Positions 9,174 to 19,299 of a stretch of 64,000 nt of DNA are shown piece after piece (position 1 is the stretch's first letter; every line of letters begins with the position of its first letter). This stretch comes from Paenibacillus hexagrammi. GTDB lineage: Bacteria > Bacillota > Bacilli > Paenibacillales > NBRC-103111. The stretch is taken from NCBI RefSeq assembly GCF_021513275.1, contig NZ_CP090978.1, forward strand, positions 1,240,001 through 1,304,000, written 5' to 3'. The position numbers were made by a program, and so were the translations under genes. Under the pieces are notes generated by a model. The model made no database searches and was not told the origin of the DNA. It saw only the letters and a program-made list of their open reading frames with translations.

Positions 9174-10537
9174 AACGATATGCGAAATGGTATGCGCTTG
9201 CCCTGTCAGTTGTAATCGTCATTCCTCTGCTTAGCGCCTGCAATGCAAACAATGCAAGCAATGCAACACAGAACGCGGCCTCAGGACAAGCAAGCCCAGC
9301 CGCTGCTGACGAAAAACCTGCAAAGAAAACATACAAATGGTTTGTAGGACGCGATGTCAACGGCGCTCCAGCCGTTACCGTAAAAGAAATTGCAGAGGAA
9401 TATTCGAAGACGCATCCAGAATTTCAACTTGTTATTGAAGGAACCGGTGACCGACCGTCTTATTTACAGAAACTTCGAACCTTGATCGCAAGCAACGAGA
9501 TGCCGGATATGTTCGACACAGATTCCGATGCTTACGCCGCCCAGCTGGTCGAGCGGGGGAAGCTCGTTGACACGAAGCAGCTGCTTCAGGATCTCGGTAA
9601 ATCTAATGATTTCCGTCCAATCGCTCTTCAATATCAGCAGTTTGCAGACGGCAGCATGTATACGCTTCCGCTGGAATTTGGCATCGAGGTTTTCTGGTAT
9701 AACATGAAGATGTTTAAGGATCTCGGTATCACGCCGCCGACTACGTTCGACGAATTCATGAAAATCGCCGACACGCTTAAGACTCACAATATTACGCCGA
9801 TCGCTGTAGACGGGAAGGATAAATGGCCGGTTCTGCGTTACTTGGCCCTCAAACCGTTCCGCATGACGGGCAACGATTTCATTGAGAACGTCAAGCAAGG
9901 AAAAGCATCGTTTACAGATCCTGCCGGTATGGAAGCAATTAATTTTGTTCACGATCTCGGCTCGAAAGGATACTTCCAGCAAGGATTTGCTTCGACCGAT
10001 TACACGGCGGCGCGGGACTTGTTCTTAGCAGGCAAAACAGCAATCTACTACATGGGATCCTGGGAAACGATGAGCTTTGCCAATGATAAGATTAGTCCTG
10101 AGATGAAGGACAATATCGGGTACTTCCTGATGCCGACACTTGACGGCGCAAAAACGGCTCCTAATGATTATTTCATTAACTCGGGTATCGGTCTCGCGTT
10201 CAACAAGGATACCTTCGACGATAATATGAAAGGATTCGTGAAGTATTTGCTCGATAAATATCCGGAAGCCTATACGAAGAAAGGTCAATTCTCCCCATTC
10301 AAGTACTCACTAGCCAAAATGGACGGTATGCCGGATATCTTTTACAAAATCCAAGATGAAATTGCGAAATCCGGTACTGTATTCGCCGTACCTTGGGATA
10401 CAAGACTCGACCCTGCGACAAACGAAATGCTGGGCAATGAATTGAACGCCTTAGGCATGGGCGCCATGGACCCGAAGGATTTCGCTCATGAGATGGACGA
10501 GGCTATTAAAGAAAACGCGCCGAAATATTTCAAATAG
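9170..10537 (+). CDS. Sugar ABC transporter substrate-binding lipoprotein
   Basis: Extracellular solute-binding protein, family 1, 455 residues, expected to be tethered outside the membrane. The N-terminus has a basic start, a hydrophobic stretch and the lipobox LLSAC, with Cys as the lipidated residue. The mature part opens with a low-complexity Ala/Asn linker and continues with the two-lobe fold seen in MalE-type proteins (for example DMFDTDSDAYAAQL and GKTAIYYMGSWE). ATG overlaps the stop of the GH32 gene (ATGA), with AAGGAGG upstream. It works with the two permeases that follow. The neighbouring GH32 enzymes make fructo-oligosaccharides a plausible ligand. Confidence 0.88.
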   Translation: MKRYAKWYALALSVVIVIPLLSACNANNASNATQNAASGQASPAAADEKPAKKTYKWFVGRDVNGAPAVTVKEIAEEYSKTHPEFQLVIEGTGDRPSYLQKLRTLIASNEMPDMFDTDSDAYAAQLVERGKLVDTKQLLQDLGKSNDFRPIALQYQQFADGSMYTLPLEFGIEVFWYNMKMFKDLGITPPTTFDEFMKIADTLKTHNITPIAVDGKDKWPVLRYLALKPFRMTGNDFIENVKQGKASFTDPAGMEAINFVHDLGSKGYFQQGFASTDYTAARDLFLAGKTAIYYMGSWETMSFANDKISPEMKDNIGYFLMPTLDGAKTAPNDYFINSGIGLAFNKDTFDDNMKGFVKYLLDKYPEAYTKKGQFSPFKYSLAKMDGMPDIFYKIQDEIAKSGTVFAVPWDTRLDPATNEMLGNELNALGMGAMDPKDFAHEMDEAIKENAPKYFK

Positions 10538-10547
10538 CAATGGGATT

Positions 10548-10573
10548 GGCCAACCTGGCTATCCGGGTTGGCC
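10548..10573 (+). promoter_or_regulatory. Intergenic hairpin between binding-protein and permease genes
   Basis: GGCCAACC (10548-10555) pairs perfectly with GGTTGGCC (10566-10573) around a 10-base loop, without a T tract. Hairpins at this place often let the binding-protein mRNA accumulate above the permease message. It also covers a potential TTG start at 10568, which argues for a later permease start. Confidence 0.6.
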
Positions 10574-10609
10574 TCCATACAAGATATTCGAAAAGGAATG
10601 AGTGAGGGC

Positions 10610-11488
10610 ATGGAAAAAATACTTCGAGATCGGAAAGCGATACTTGTCTTCTTATTTCCGGCGCTTGTTGTGTATCTGTTTACCGTATTGGCTCCCATCC
10701 TATGGTCCATGTATTACAGCTTTTTCTCTTGGGATGGCATCTCGCCGATGAAGTACATCGGATTTGATAATTACGTTAGAATGCTGACTCATGACAAGAC
10801 GTTCTGGAAGGCTTTCGAGAACAATATGGTGTACGTCGCGATTATCGTGTTTATGCAAGTTTGCCTTGGACTGCTCGTTGCGATGCTCCTGACTACGATT
10901 CATAAGGGGAGAGAACTGTTCAAGACACTTTATTTTACACCTGCCATTATTACATCCGTCGCGATCTCCCAGTTGTTCCAAAGCATATTTTCGTTCGAAC
11001 CGATCGGTATACTGAATTATGTCCTGCAAAAATTCGGTTTGGAAGTCTGGACCCGGCCGTGGCTGACCGATTTAAAATGGGCGCTCACTGCCGTATCCGT
11101 ACCGGAAGGCTGGAGATTTATCGGACTGTATATGATTATTTTATTCACCGCCTTGATTTCGATCCCATCGGATGTGGAAGAGGCAGCGCACATTGATGGG
11201 GCTTCTAGCTGGAATCTGTTTTTCCATATTAAGTTCCCCATGATCAAGCCGGTATTGATGGTAACGATTATCATGGCGACGACGGGCGCACTCAAAGGCT
11301 TCGACATTCCGTACTTGTTGACAAATGGAGGCCCCGGCCGAGCGACTGAGCTTCTGCCAACTTACATGTACAAAACGGCTTTCTCACGCCTGGACTATGG
11401 GTACGGCAGCGCAATGGCTGTGTTTATTGTAATCGAAAGTTTGCTCGCAGTTGCTTTTATACGCAAAATGATGGACGAAAAATCTTAA
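10610..11488 (+). CDS. Sugar ABC transporter permease (MalF/UgpA-type)
   Basis: Inner-membrane permease of the CUT1 family, about 292 residues and six predicted membrane segments (first: LVFLFPALVVYLFTVLAP). The EAA motif that docks the ATPase is present as EEAAHIDGASSWNLFFHIKFP. It pairs with the permease directly downstream. No ATPase gene lies in this operon, so a shared MsmX-type ATPase elsewhere is probably used. The start is uncertain: ATG 10610 and ATG 10598 are in frame, with AAAAGGA at 10591-10597 favouring the later one. Confidence 0.88.
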   Translation: MEKILRDRKAILVFLFPALVVYLFTVLAPILWSMYYSFFSWDGISPMKYIGFDNYVRMLTHDKTFWKAFENNMVYVAIIVFMQVCLGLLVAMLLTTIHKGRELFKTLYFTPAIITSVAISQLFQSIFSFEPIGILNYVLQKFGLEVWTRPWLTDLKWALTAVSVPEGWRFIGLYMIILFTALISIPSDVEEAAHIDGASSWNLFFHIKFPMIKPVLMVTIIMATTGALKGFDIPYLLTNGGPGRATELLPTYMYKTAFSRLDYGYGSAMAVFIVIESLLAVAFIRKMMDEKS

Positions 11489-11501
11489 GGAGACAAGGAA
11501 G

Positions 11502-12335
11502 ATGAAACTTTCCCGAAAGTCTAAGGCTATCCTGCTGCTCGTTTCCTTAGCCTTGTTAATCATCCAAATATACCCATTAGTCTGGATCTTTATATCCAGC
11601 TTTAAAGACCCGCGCAAATTTACAAGCAATAATCCGCTCAGTTTGCCAAGTCATTTCACTCTTCAGAATTATATCAACGTTTGGAACAAAGGGAATCTCG
11701 GCACGTACTTTTTGAACAGCTTGATCGTTGCCGTTTCGTCGGTTGTGTTCATTATCGTGCTAAGTGCGATGGCGGCTTTCGTGCTGGAGAAGATGCGTTT
11801 CAAATGGAATAAAGGGTTGCTTTTCCTCTTTCTGTGCGGCATCATGATTCCGATTCAGGTAGTTCTGATCCCGTTGTTTATGATTTATAACAAGACGGGG
11901 CTCATTAATACGCTGACTTCCTTAATCTTGCCGCAGGTTGGCTTTGCGCTGCCAATTTCCGTGTATCTGTTCGTCAGCTTTTATAAATATATTTCCAATG
12001 AGATTATGGAAGCTGCTGTCATGGACGGATGCGGGATCTATCAGCTGTTTTTGCGAATCATCTTCCCGTTATCCCGCAATACGATCGTTACGGTAGCTGT
12101 TATGAATCTGATCTTTATATGGAATGAGTTCATTTTCGCCAACACGTTTATCCACGATTTGAAATTTCGGACGATCCCCGTCGGATTGATGGATTTCATC
12201 GGTCAGTATGGATTGACGGATTGGGGTGCGACATTTGCTGTGATCAGTTTAACCACAATTCCGACGCTGCTCGTATATTTCGTATTTAACAAAAGCGTGA
12301 TTTCAGGGATGACGGCAGGAGCTACCAAAGGTTGA
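11502..12335 (+). CDS. Sugar ABC transporter permease (MalG-type)
   Basis: Second permease of the CUT1 importer, 277 residues, with six hydrophobic segments and the C-terminal EAA loop (MEAAVMDGCGIYQLFLRI). It would form the heterodimeric channel with the preceding MalF-type protein. AAGGAGA lies just before ATG 11502, 13 bases after the previous gene, as expected for one transcript. A perfect 8-bp inverted repeat (12326-12333 and 12343-12350) overlaps the stop codon. It lacks a T tract, so its role is unclear. Confidence 0.88.
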   Translation: MKLSRKSKAILLLVSLALLIIQIYPLVWIFISSFKDPRKFTSNNPLSLPSHFTLQNYINVWNKGNLGTYFLNSLIVAVSSVVFIIVLSAMAAFVLEKMRFKWNKGLLFLFLCGIMIPIQVVLIPLFMIYNKTGLINTLTSLILPQVGFALPISVYLFVSFYKYISNEIMEAAVMDGCGIYQLFLRIIFPLSRNTIVTVAVMNLIFIWNEFIFANTFIHDLKFRTIPVGLMDFIGQYGLTDWGATFAVISLTTIPTLLVYFVFNKSVISGMTAGATKG

Positions 12336-12410
12336 CATCCCAAACCTTTGCGGCTGGAGTTATAATAAGTAAAAAGACCATCATCCATCTACAGCCGAGA
12401 GGGAATTATT

Positions 12411-14147
12411 ATGAAATGGACCCGTCCATTGCTTGCAAGTAGCATTCGAAGCAAAATAATTATCTTGTGCGTCATCAGTTCGTTAGTGCCGCTTATTTTG
12501 ATCGCTTCTTTCACGTTTGTTTATCTAAGTAAGGTCATCGAGCACAAATTTTCGGATACGACCACCAATTTGCTCAGCTCGATCAATTGGAACATTCAGA
12601 CGTTCGTTAACGATGTAGAGGGCATTTCCAAGCTGATGCTGTCTTCGCGGGACGTGCAGTCTTTCCTGACGTATAACAAAGAGAATTTCAAGGAAATTTA
12701 TCGTTTGCAGACCGTAACTCGGGATTTTGCCATCAATATGACCAATAATAAATCGTATATCCGCTACTTGTATATCGGCAGTCCGCAGCGGGATTTAATC
12801 GTGACGAATCAGTGGGATGCGACAACAAATGAAAACATCTACGGGGCTGTTACCCATTCCCAGTGGTACCGTCAAGTTGATACACTGCAAGGTCGAGGAA
12901 TATGGCTAAACAATACGGAGTTCCAGATTCTCAAAACGCCTGATCTGCTGCTTTATGGCAAGAGGTTGAACAACTTGGACACGCTGGAACCGATCGGCTT
13001 GCTCATCATCTCTATAGACCGGCGGGTATTCGACGACATGTTCCGTGATATCAATAAACCCGCTAACGGGAACTTATTGATTCTGGAGCAGGACAGAGTG
13101 ATTTATAATAACTCCCAAATCGGGCTGCAAAATCCGCTAAACGAACACGATTTGAACATTATATCCTCTTTACCTGACAAAGGGACTCGCATCGAAGAGA
13201 TGAATGGACAAAAATACGTAATCACGTTCGATACGAACGCCAGTACTCAATGGAAAGTAGTCAGCATGATTCCGTATAACAGCATCAATTCGGAAATCGC
13301 ATTCGTTCGCAATCTGACGATTGGATTAACATTGCTGGCTTTTTTACTGGCGGCTGGAGGCGCTTTCCTCATATCCGATAGAATTACGAAGCAGCTGACT
13401 ATCCTGACATCCGTGGCACGGAAGGCAGCAAGGCGGGAAGAAATAGAAGGAATTCGATTTAAAGAACAAGATGAAATCGGCAGGATCGGTAACCAGTTTG
13501 TGCGGATTTTTCGGAATAACTCGGAATTGATGGATAAGCTGATGGAAGCGAAGCTGAAAGAAAAAGAAGCGGAACTGCTTGCCCTGCAGAGTCACATTAA
13601 CCCCCATTTTCTCTACAATACGCTGAATTCCGTCTATTTGATGGCGGAGAAAATCGGGGCTAAGAACATTTCGAAGATGGTCATGTCGCTGTCCAACATT
13701 TTCAAACTCAGTTTAAATAATGGCGAGTATATTACAACAGTCGGCAATGAAATTGATCAAGTAAAGAACTATCTGGAGATTCAGAATATCCGCTACAGTG
13801 GGAGATTCGATGTCGAGATTGATTTGGAACCGGGAATTGAGAAGGACAGAATGCTGAAGCTGCTGATTCAACCCCTCGTGGAGAACGCTATCTATCATGG
13901 AATCGAGTTGAAAGAAGAAAAAGGGAACATCTACATCCGGGGACGAAAAAATGAGCATTCACTCGTTTTTGAAGTTGAGGATGATGGGGTGGGCTTTGAT
14001 TCAACCACAGCTCGACCAAGCGGATATGCCTTGAAGAATATTCAGGAAAGAATTCAGCTTCACTACGGTCAGGAGTATGGAGTCTCCGTGGACAGTGTAC
14101 CAGGCGTCGGAACCAAAGTAACACTTGTAATCGGCATTATGAAATGA
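12411..14147 (+). CDS. Sensor histidine kinase, YesM/LytS-like family
   Basis: Membrane sensor kinase of 578 residues. An N-terminal membrane segment is followed by an extracellular Cache-like sensor region, a second membrane segment near residues 303-325, HAMP and the His_kinase/HATPase pair. The phosphoacceptor is His399 in HINPHFLYN. The ATP-binding domain shows VENAIYHG (N box) and DDGVGF (G box), and ends with GVGTKVTLVI. It stands between the GH32/ABC operon and a YesN-type regulator gene. Kinases in this position usually sense the transported sugar and drive transcription of the transporter genes. GAGAGGG upstream supports ATG 12411. Confidence 0.9.
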   Translation: MKWTRPLLASSIRSKIIILCVISSLVPLILIASFTFVYLSKVIEHKFSDTTTNLLSSINWNIQTFVNDVEGISKLMLSSRDVQSFLTYNKENFKEIYRLQTVTRDFAINMTNNKSYIRYLYIGSPQRDLIVTNQWDATTNENIYGAVTHSQWYRQVDTLQGRGIWLNNTEFQILKTPDLLLYGKRLNNLDTLEPIGLLIISIDRRVFDDMFRDINKPANGNLLILEQDRVIYNNSQIGLQNPLNEHDLNIISSLPDKGTRIEEMNGQKYVITFDTNASTQWKVVSMIPYNSINSEIAFVRNLTIGLTLLAFLLAAGGAFLISDRITKQLTILTSVARKAARREEIEGIRFKEQDEIGRIGNQFVRIFRNNSELMDKLMEAKLKEKEAELLALQSHINPHFLYNTLNSVYLMAEKIGAKNISKMVMSLSNIFKLSLNNGEYITTVGNEIDQVKNYLEIQNIRYSGRFDVEIDLEPGIEKDRMLKLLIQPLVENAIYHGIELKEEKGNIYIRGRKNEHSLVFEVEDDGVGFDSTTARPSGYALKNIQERIQLHYGQEYGVSVDSVPGVGTKVTLVIGIMK

Positions 14148-14174
14148 ATCATGAAATGAAGGTAGGCGTACATC

Positions 14175-15709
14175 ATGTATAAACTTTTCATAGTGGATGA
14201 CGAACAGTTGGTTGTGGAAGCATTATCAACCATCATTAACTGGAATGATTACGGAGTTCGGATCGTGGGAACCGCGTTTAATGGTAAACATGCCCTGGAT
14301 CAGATTATCCAAATGGAGCCGGATATCGTGCTAACGGATATTCGGATGCCTGGCTTAAACGGACTTGAGCTAATTCGAGCGGCTAAGGAACATGGAAGCA
14401 AGGCGGAGTTCATTATCGAAAGCGGGTATTCTGAGTTTGTTTATGCCAAGGAAGCCATTGAATTGGAAGCTGTTGATTACCTCATAAAGCCAGTGGAATT
14501 GGATGAGGTCGCCAATACAGTGAAGAAGGCCATTAGCCGTTTAGAACGGAAATTAGAAAAGCCGGAACGTCAGATTGCTGAAGCATTGGACCGGGCCGTA
14601 CTTACAGATCTTGTAGTCCACGGAACGTGTCCCTCGTTTAATCATAAGCCGTTAGAGCCTTATACCCTATTCTCCGTTATTGTGATAAGCAGCACAGCGG
14701 CTCATTGGCTTGAACGTCTGAAAGCTAATGGTTTTACAGACTCCCTATTGGATTTTTCTCTACAAAGGGAATAAAGGTTGATTTTCTTTATGAAAAGCAA
14801 AAAATCATCTTATTCTGTATGAATTCACTGGATGATCCGGCACAATTCATGGAAACCCTGAACATGGCAGTAACCACGTTCTCGTATGACGTTACACCGG
14901 ATTGCTCGTCACTCGTGTTTGGAACCGGTACGGTAGTCAGAGATATTATGGATGCTCATATATCTTTTTTAGCAGCTGATGGAGCATGCCAAATGGGGCT
15001 GTTTTTTGATACTACGGTGGTAGATGGTAATAGATGGTTGGAAATCTCTTGTGTATCCGATCAATTTGCATCGGAGTGGTCTGAGGGTATACTCCCTAAT
15101 TCTAGAAATTTCGAAAACATGCTCGAGTTATGGAAGGAGAAGGGATCGAGTGGTTGGATCACTCCTCCGGTCATGAAGAAGACAGCCGTGCAGTGGGCAA
15201 ACCGGATGATGGATATCATCGAGGTAGATTATGGCGTTAACATCGAAAAAGTGATTGGAGACCGCTCTAAGCTCATTGATACGATGCTGCAAGCTTCGAA
15301 CTGGTCGTTATTGATGAAGGAATGCCAGGAATTGATGAATCATGTGCAGTTCTTTCTGAATGTAACGAAAACGACCCTTAAGGAAAAATTGGTCCAAGAA
15401 ATGAAAACATATCTCGAGACACACTACTGTGAAAATTTTCAGTTGGATCAACTGGCGGAGCAATTTGACCTAAGTAGCTCGTATATCAGCAATTTATATT
15501 CCAAACCGACCGGACAAACGATCTTAGAGTACACTACTTCTCTACGAATCCAAAAGTCGAAGCAATTACTTAGGGAAAGCAGCCTTAAAATATCAAAAAT
15601 ATCAAAATCTGTTGGATACGATAACCAAAGGTACTTCTGTCATGTATTTAAGAAGCATGTCGGCATCAGCCCAGGTCAGTATCGGGAAGAGCACATGATT
15701 CAACAGTGA
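14175..15709 (+). pseudogene. YesN-type response regulator (REC-AraC), single-base frameshift
   Basis: Cognate regulator of the kinase just upstream. The receiver domain is intact, with phosphorylation site D55 (VLTDIRMPG) and the typical switch end DYLIKPV. Frame 1 stops at 14774. The linker and the C-terminal AraC helix-turn-helix pair (QLAEQFDLSSSYISNLY and ISKSVGYDNQRYFCHVFKK) are in another frame, from about 14753 to 15709. Adding one T to the TTTTT run at 14753-14757 joins both parts into a 511-residue protein of normal length. A reading error is plausible. If real, the regulator would lose DNA binding. Confidence 0.85.
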
Positions 15710-15786
15710 AGCACAAAAATAAATATCAAATCATATCTATCCCGATCCAGCAAGTCTGGGGATCAAATAATGCCCTCTTATAGGAC

Positions 15787-15819
15787 AGGAACACGGCAGA
15801 TCAGGCTGTGTTCCTTTTT
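15787..15819 (+). terminator. Terminator after YesN-type regulator
   Basis: AGGAACACGGC and GCTGTGTTCCT pair over 11 positions with one mismatch around a short loop, followed by TTTTT. It separates the sugar locus from the Wadjet operon. Confidence 0.8.
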
Positions 15820-15947
15820 CGGTTTAATATGGGTCCCAGTTAGAGGCTAACTGTAATCTGGATGGGCATATGAATCTATGTCTTGCTCGTTTTCAATCCC
15901 TTGCCACAAAATCCCTTCGAATCGTATCCTATCCATGATAAAAACTC

Positions 15948-15956
15948 TGTTATAAT
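15948..15956 (+). promoter_or_regulatory. Extended -10 promoter of the Wadjet operon
   Basis: TGTTATAAT gives a perfect -10 hexamer (15951-15956) preceded by the extended -10 TG. No good -35 is visible. It lies about 39 bases before the JetD start, and AGGAG precedes that start. The rest of 15710-15994 holds only the terminator and no gene-like signal. Confidence 0.6.
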
Positions 15957-15994
15957 AGACTGTACTTTAAACTCACGTACAGGAGACGTACTAG

Positions 15995-17043
15995 ATGAAC
16001 CCCAAGCCAAAGATTATTCATTTCCTTCAATCATATAAGAAAGCCAAGATCTCCTTGACGGAATTGGAAGCATTGTTTCCTGGCAATGCCTGTTCGTATG
16101 ATCAGTTTGCGGGAGCCGTGCTCGAGCTTGAGGCTGATGGGATTTTAGAAATCATGAAGAGTAAGGGGCGAACGGGGAGGCAGCCTTCCTTAGCCTATCA
16201 ATATAAACTAGCAAGATCAGTACTCATGCAGGATGTGCGAGAACAGGTGCACCGCGCTCGCCTCCATATGCATGAAGCTATCAGCCTGGATGCTTACTAT
16301 TCCCTGGATGCAGCAGAATGGCTTCAAGACCTTCCCTATTTGCAGCAAATTGACGATTACTTAAAGCGGCATGGTTTGCCAAGCACAACAGTGCCGGCTC
16401 CCGAAAGAAGCTATGAACTGGTTCGGAATGAAAAATGGATCTCAGAGGGACAGGGTAAAGAGCTCTTGGAACGCATTAAAATTTGGGACAAGCTGCGGAT
16501 CGTGCCGGCGGCGGACCCTCTAATGATGGCTGTGAATCCGCGCAGCTTAGCGAACGCTCATCATCTTCATTTTATCGTGGAGAATAAGACGACGTACCAA
16601 GCGCTGCTGCAGGAATTGCCGTTCATGCCATTTAGCACGCTCATTTATGGCTGCGGCAAGAAGATTATCAAGAGTATCGAGCTGTTGCCGATGCAGCTTC
16701 CGCTTGATTGTGCGAGCGGGCATCATTTTTATTATTTCGGAGATGTGGATAGGGAAGGCTTGAACATCTGGTACGCTTTGGATCAAAGGGTTCGACAATT
16801 ATATGATGTGCCTCTGCAACCGGCGCTTCCTTTTATGAAGCATTCGTGCATAAACCATACGCCAAGGGCAAGGAGTATCAGCGGAAGGACGAAGAGGCGA
16901 TGACAGCGTTTCTTCCCTATTTTCAACAGCAAGAACAAATTTTACTAAGAGGCTGTCTTCATGACGACGGCTACTATCCACAAGAGTCATTGCAGTCACC
17001 TGAGCTGCGTTCAATCTGGAGGAGTGCATCATGGAACTACTAA
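15995..17043 (+). pseudogene. jetD: Wadjet JetD, TOPRIM-like nuclease subunit, single-base frameshift
   Basis: Nuclease subunit of the Wadjet anti-plasmid system, DUF2220-like. The TOPRIM metal-binding residues are visible: E196 in FIVENKTTY and D250/D252 in YYFGDVDREG. Frame 1 runs off at 16903. The true C-terminus is in another frame (HKPYAKGKEYQRKD to the stop at 17043). A run of four T at 16831-16834 marks the break. One more T gives PFYEAFVHKPYAKG and a 349-residue protein. The stop overlaps the ATG of jetA. An N-terminal winged-helix-like region (residues 1-90) precedes the nuclease core. Whether the frameshift is biological or an error is unresolved. Confidence 0.8.
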
Positions 17044-18554
17044 ATATCGGTCAATTGGTAGCCGGCTTCAGGGAGCGGATGTCCAAGCTGGCATTGTTCG
17101 ACCCTTTGTACGAGCTGCAGCGTAAGCGACAGACGGACCGTTCGGGAAAAGCCATAGATTTCATGGAGCTGGGGCTGCTGACGCTGCTCTTTTTCTTTGA
17201 ACAGAAGCTGATGCGCAATCAGAAGGCCGGCGTGAAGGACCTTGCTCAATTTTTAATGAAGGTTACGGGCATTTTTATCGATATCGACGATAGCGAGTTC
17301 GAGGAGCTGGCCAGGCAATTGGTTCAAACCTTCCGCCCCGCCACGGGAAAGAAGCGGGATTTTTCTTTTTTTAATTGGGAAACCGGACAGACGGAGCACA
17401 TCTACATCTCCATTTTGAAAGCAAATTCTTTCGATCTGAAAACAAATACACAATATTACACATTGGATGAAGATGGGCTTGAGCTGATCTTCGCAACCAA
17501 GGAATTTTATATGGAATTCCAGCTTTCCATCCATCAACTGGTACTGCGCAAGCAGCTGGAAAAAGGTGAATTTGAAGGAGCGCTCCGCCAAATCAATGAG
17601 ATGCGCATCGATGTAGAGTCGCTGCAAGAGCGGATGGTGAAGCTGGAGCATGAGCTCAAACGCAATATTGTTTCGGAGGAGACATTCAGCCGTTACAAGT
17701 CGCTGCTGGACGATATCTATCTCAGACTGCACATGGAGAACGAAGAGTTCGAGGAGCTTCGTCAATTTGTGAAGGAAACAAAGGACCGCGTTCATGCGGA
17801 GTCGGTGTGGCAGCAGGACCAGAGGCCCTACGAGCTGATTTTGCAAATTTCCAACGAGCTGGAGAAAGTGCACGGCGAACACTCGATTCTATTCCAGCAA
17901 AGTATGGTGCTGAAAACACAGGCCTTACATGCGGCCAAGGAATCGCTGTATTACACCGGACTGGACTCCTTTAATTTTGAACAGGATATTGGCTCACTCA
18001 TCTTTAGCACCCCGCTGCCGCTTGAAAGCATGAAAGGGGTCTTGTCGCCGTTCCTGCCAATTCAAGAGACGAAGCGTTGGTCGCTGCTTACTGTTTTTGC
18101 CGAGCAAAACATTCAGGAAGACGGGGATAAAGAAGCACGAGACGACCGCTTTCTGGAGCTTGGGGATGATCAGGAGGGTCAGCTGTATCAAGCGCAGCAG
18201 CAAAAGGCATTTAAGCTGCTGATGGAGCAGCTGCTCATCCTGATGGAGGCGGAGGGCCGCGTGTCCTTAAGCGATCTGGTGCAGAAGCTTCGGGAAAGTA
18301 AGCACGGGTACATATTGGATCGCCGGTTTTTCTATGATTTTTGGATTTATTTGCATCAGCGGAGTCCGCTTCATCGAAGTGGACGTTTGGGAGAAGCGGA
18401 AGAAGGAAGAAGCGCGTGGCTGGATGAGATGTATAGTCTCCTGGAGAGTCGTACTCTGATCATTACGGAGCTGCCGGACAGGCTGCGCGTGAATGAACGG
18501 TTTACGATCCAGAACATGCTGGCGGCTTGGGGAGGAGAAGAGAATGGCAGTTGA
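17031..18554 (+). CDS. jetA: Wadjet JetA family protein (MukF/kleisin-like)
   Basis: Protein of 507 residues matching the Wadjet JetA family formerly called DUF5716. JetA is the kleisin-like subunit that bridges the SMC heads of JetC. The N-terminal half reads as a helical winged-helix-type region (FDPLYELQRKRQTD, LTLLFFFEQKLMR). A long coiled coil spans about residues 165-260, and the C-terminal part has another winged-helix-like stretch (SLSDLVQKLRESK). GGAGGAG just before ATG 17031 supports the start. It overlaps jetD by 13 bases and jetB by 11, indicating one tightly coupled operon. Confidence 0.8.
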   Translation: MELLNIGQLVAGFRERMSKLALFDPLYELQRKRQTDRSGKAIDFMELGLLTLLFFFEQKLMRNQKAGVKDLAQFLMKVTGIFIDIDDSEFEELARQLVQTFRPATGKKRDFSFFNWETGQTEHIYISILKANSFDLKTNTQYYTLDEDGLELIFATKEFYMEFQLSIHQLVLRKQLEKGEFEGALRQINEMRIDVESLQERMVKLEHELKRNIVSEETFSRYKSLLDDIYLRLHMENEEFEELRQFVKETKDRVHAESVWQQDQRPYELILQISNELEKVHGEHSILFQQSMVLKTQALHAAKESLYYTGLDSFNFEQDIGSLIFSTPLPLESMKGVLSPFLPIQETKRWSLLTVFAEQNIQEDGDKEARDDRFLELGDDQEGQLYQAQQQKAFKLLMEQLLILMEAEGRVSLSDLVQKLRESKHGYILDRRFFYDFWIYLHQRSPLHRSGRLGEAEEGRSAWLDEMYSLLESRTLIITELPDRLRVNERFTIQNMLAAWGGEENGS

Positions 18555-19299
18555 GAATCAGACGATCATGAAAGCATTTCGCATCTATACGCTGCTCGCC
18601 CGTGACGGAGCTGTCGGCAAGGAGATGCTGCAGGAATATTTGGCGGATGATGCGGTGAGAGGACTTGTCGACCAGTTTGCCCGCGAGGTAGACTGCGTGA
18701 CAATTACGGTCGGCGATCAGATGTATATGATTCCGGAGACGAAGCTGTCGCCGTTTCATGTAAGCAACGAAACGCTGAAGCGCACGTACATGCGCGCGAA
18801 TGCCGTAAATGCCGATTTATATTTGATGTATGTCAGTATCATTGTATGGATCGGCGCTTTTTATGACAGCTACCAGACGATGGAGCCTACGAGGAGCTTT
18901 ATCCAATTGGATGAATGGACACTGCTGGTGAATGAACGAATCGCATCGCTGAAACGCCTTCCCGAGAACGAGCTTCGAGACATGGAAAAGGAATTCTCCT
19001 ACAACTGGATGGCTCTGGTTGAAAAATGGGAGGCCATGGACGATATCAAGGAAACCGCGTCCCGGCAGAGCGGCAACACAATCAGCCGAATCAGCTTTAT
19101 GGATTCGGTACGCCGATTTCTGGTGGCGGAGGGGCTTGCCCAAGACATCGGTAATCATGAAATCGCCTTGACGGAGAAGACGAAAATTATCGTGCAGCGG
19201 TATTTCATGGAGCTGGAGTATAATCGCGGCATTCTGGAGTTTTTGTATCAATTTGATCCGGGTGACAAGGAGGAGAGCGAACGTGCCGGCGATTTCTAA
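18544..19299 (+). CDS. jetB: Wadjet JetB-position protein (DUF6063-like, MukE-like)
   Basis: Small acidic helical protein of 251 residues in the position of JetB, the MukE-like partner of JetA. From memory it matches the DUF6063 family, found next to JetA-family genes. It shows MAVENQTIMKAFRIYTLLA at the N-terminus and an aromatic-rich central segment (YLMYVSIIVWIGAFYDSY) that may pack onto JetA. GGGGAGGAGAAG precedes ATG 18544, so longer in-frame extensions are unlikely. It overlaps jetA upstream and jetC downstream. The assignment rests mainly on gene order and size. Confidence 0.7.
   Translation: MAVENQTIMKAFRIYTLLARDGAVGKEMLQEYLADDAVRGLVDQFAREVDCVTITVGDQMYMIPETKLSPFHVSNETLKRTYMRANAVNADLYLMYVSIIVWIGAFYDSYQTMEPTRSFIQLDEWTLLVNERIASLKRLPENELRDMEKEFSYNWMALVEKWEAMDDIKETASRQSGNTISRISFMDSVRRFLVAEGLAQDIGNHEIALTEKTKIIVQRYFMELEYNRGILEFLYQFDPGDKEESERAGDF

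Noticed and set aside
12332-12366. TTGACA and TATAAT in front of the first YesM-type kinase gene
   Set aside because: The spacer is 23 bases, too long for a sigma-A promoter; TTGACA lies inside a hairpin overlapping the permease stop.
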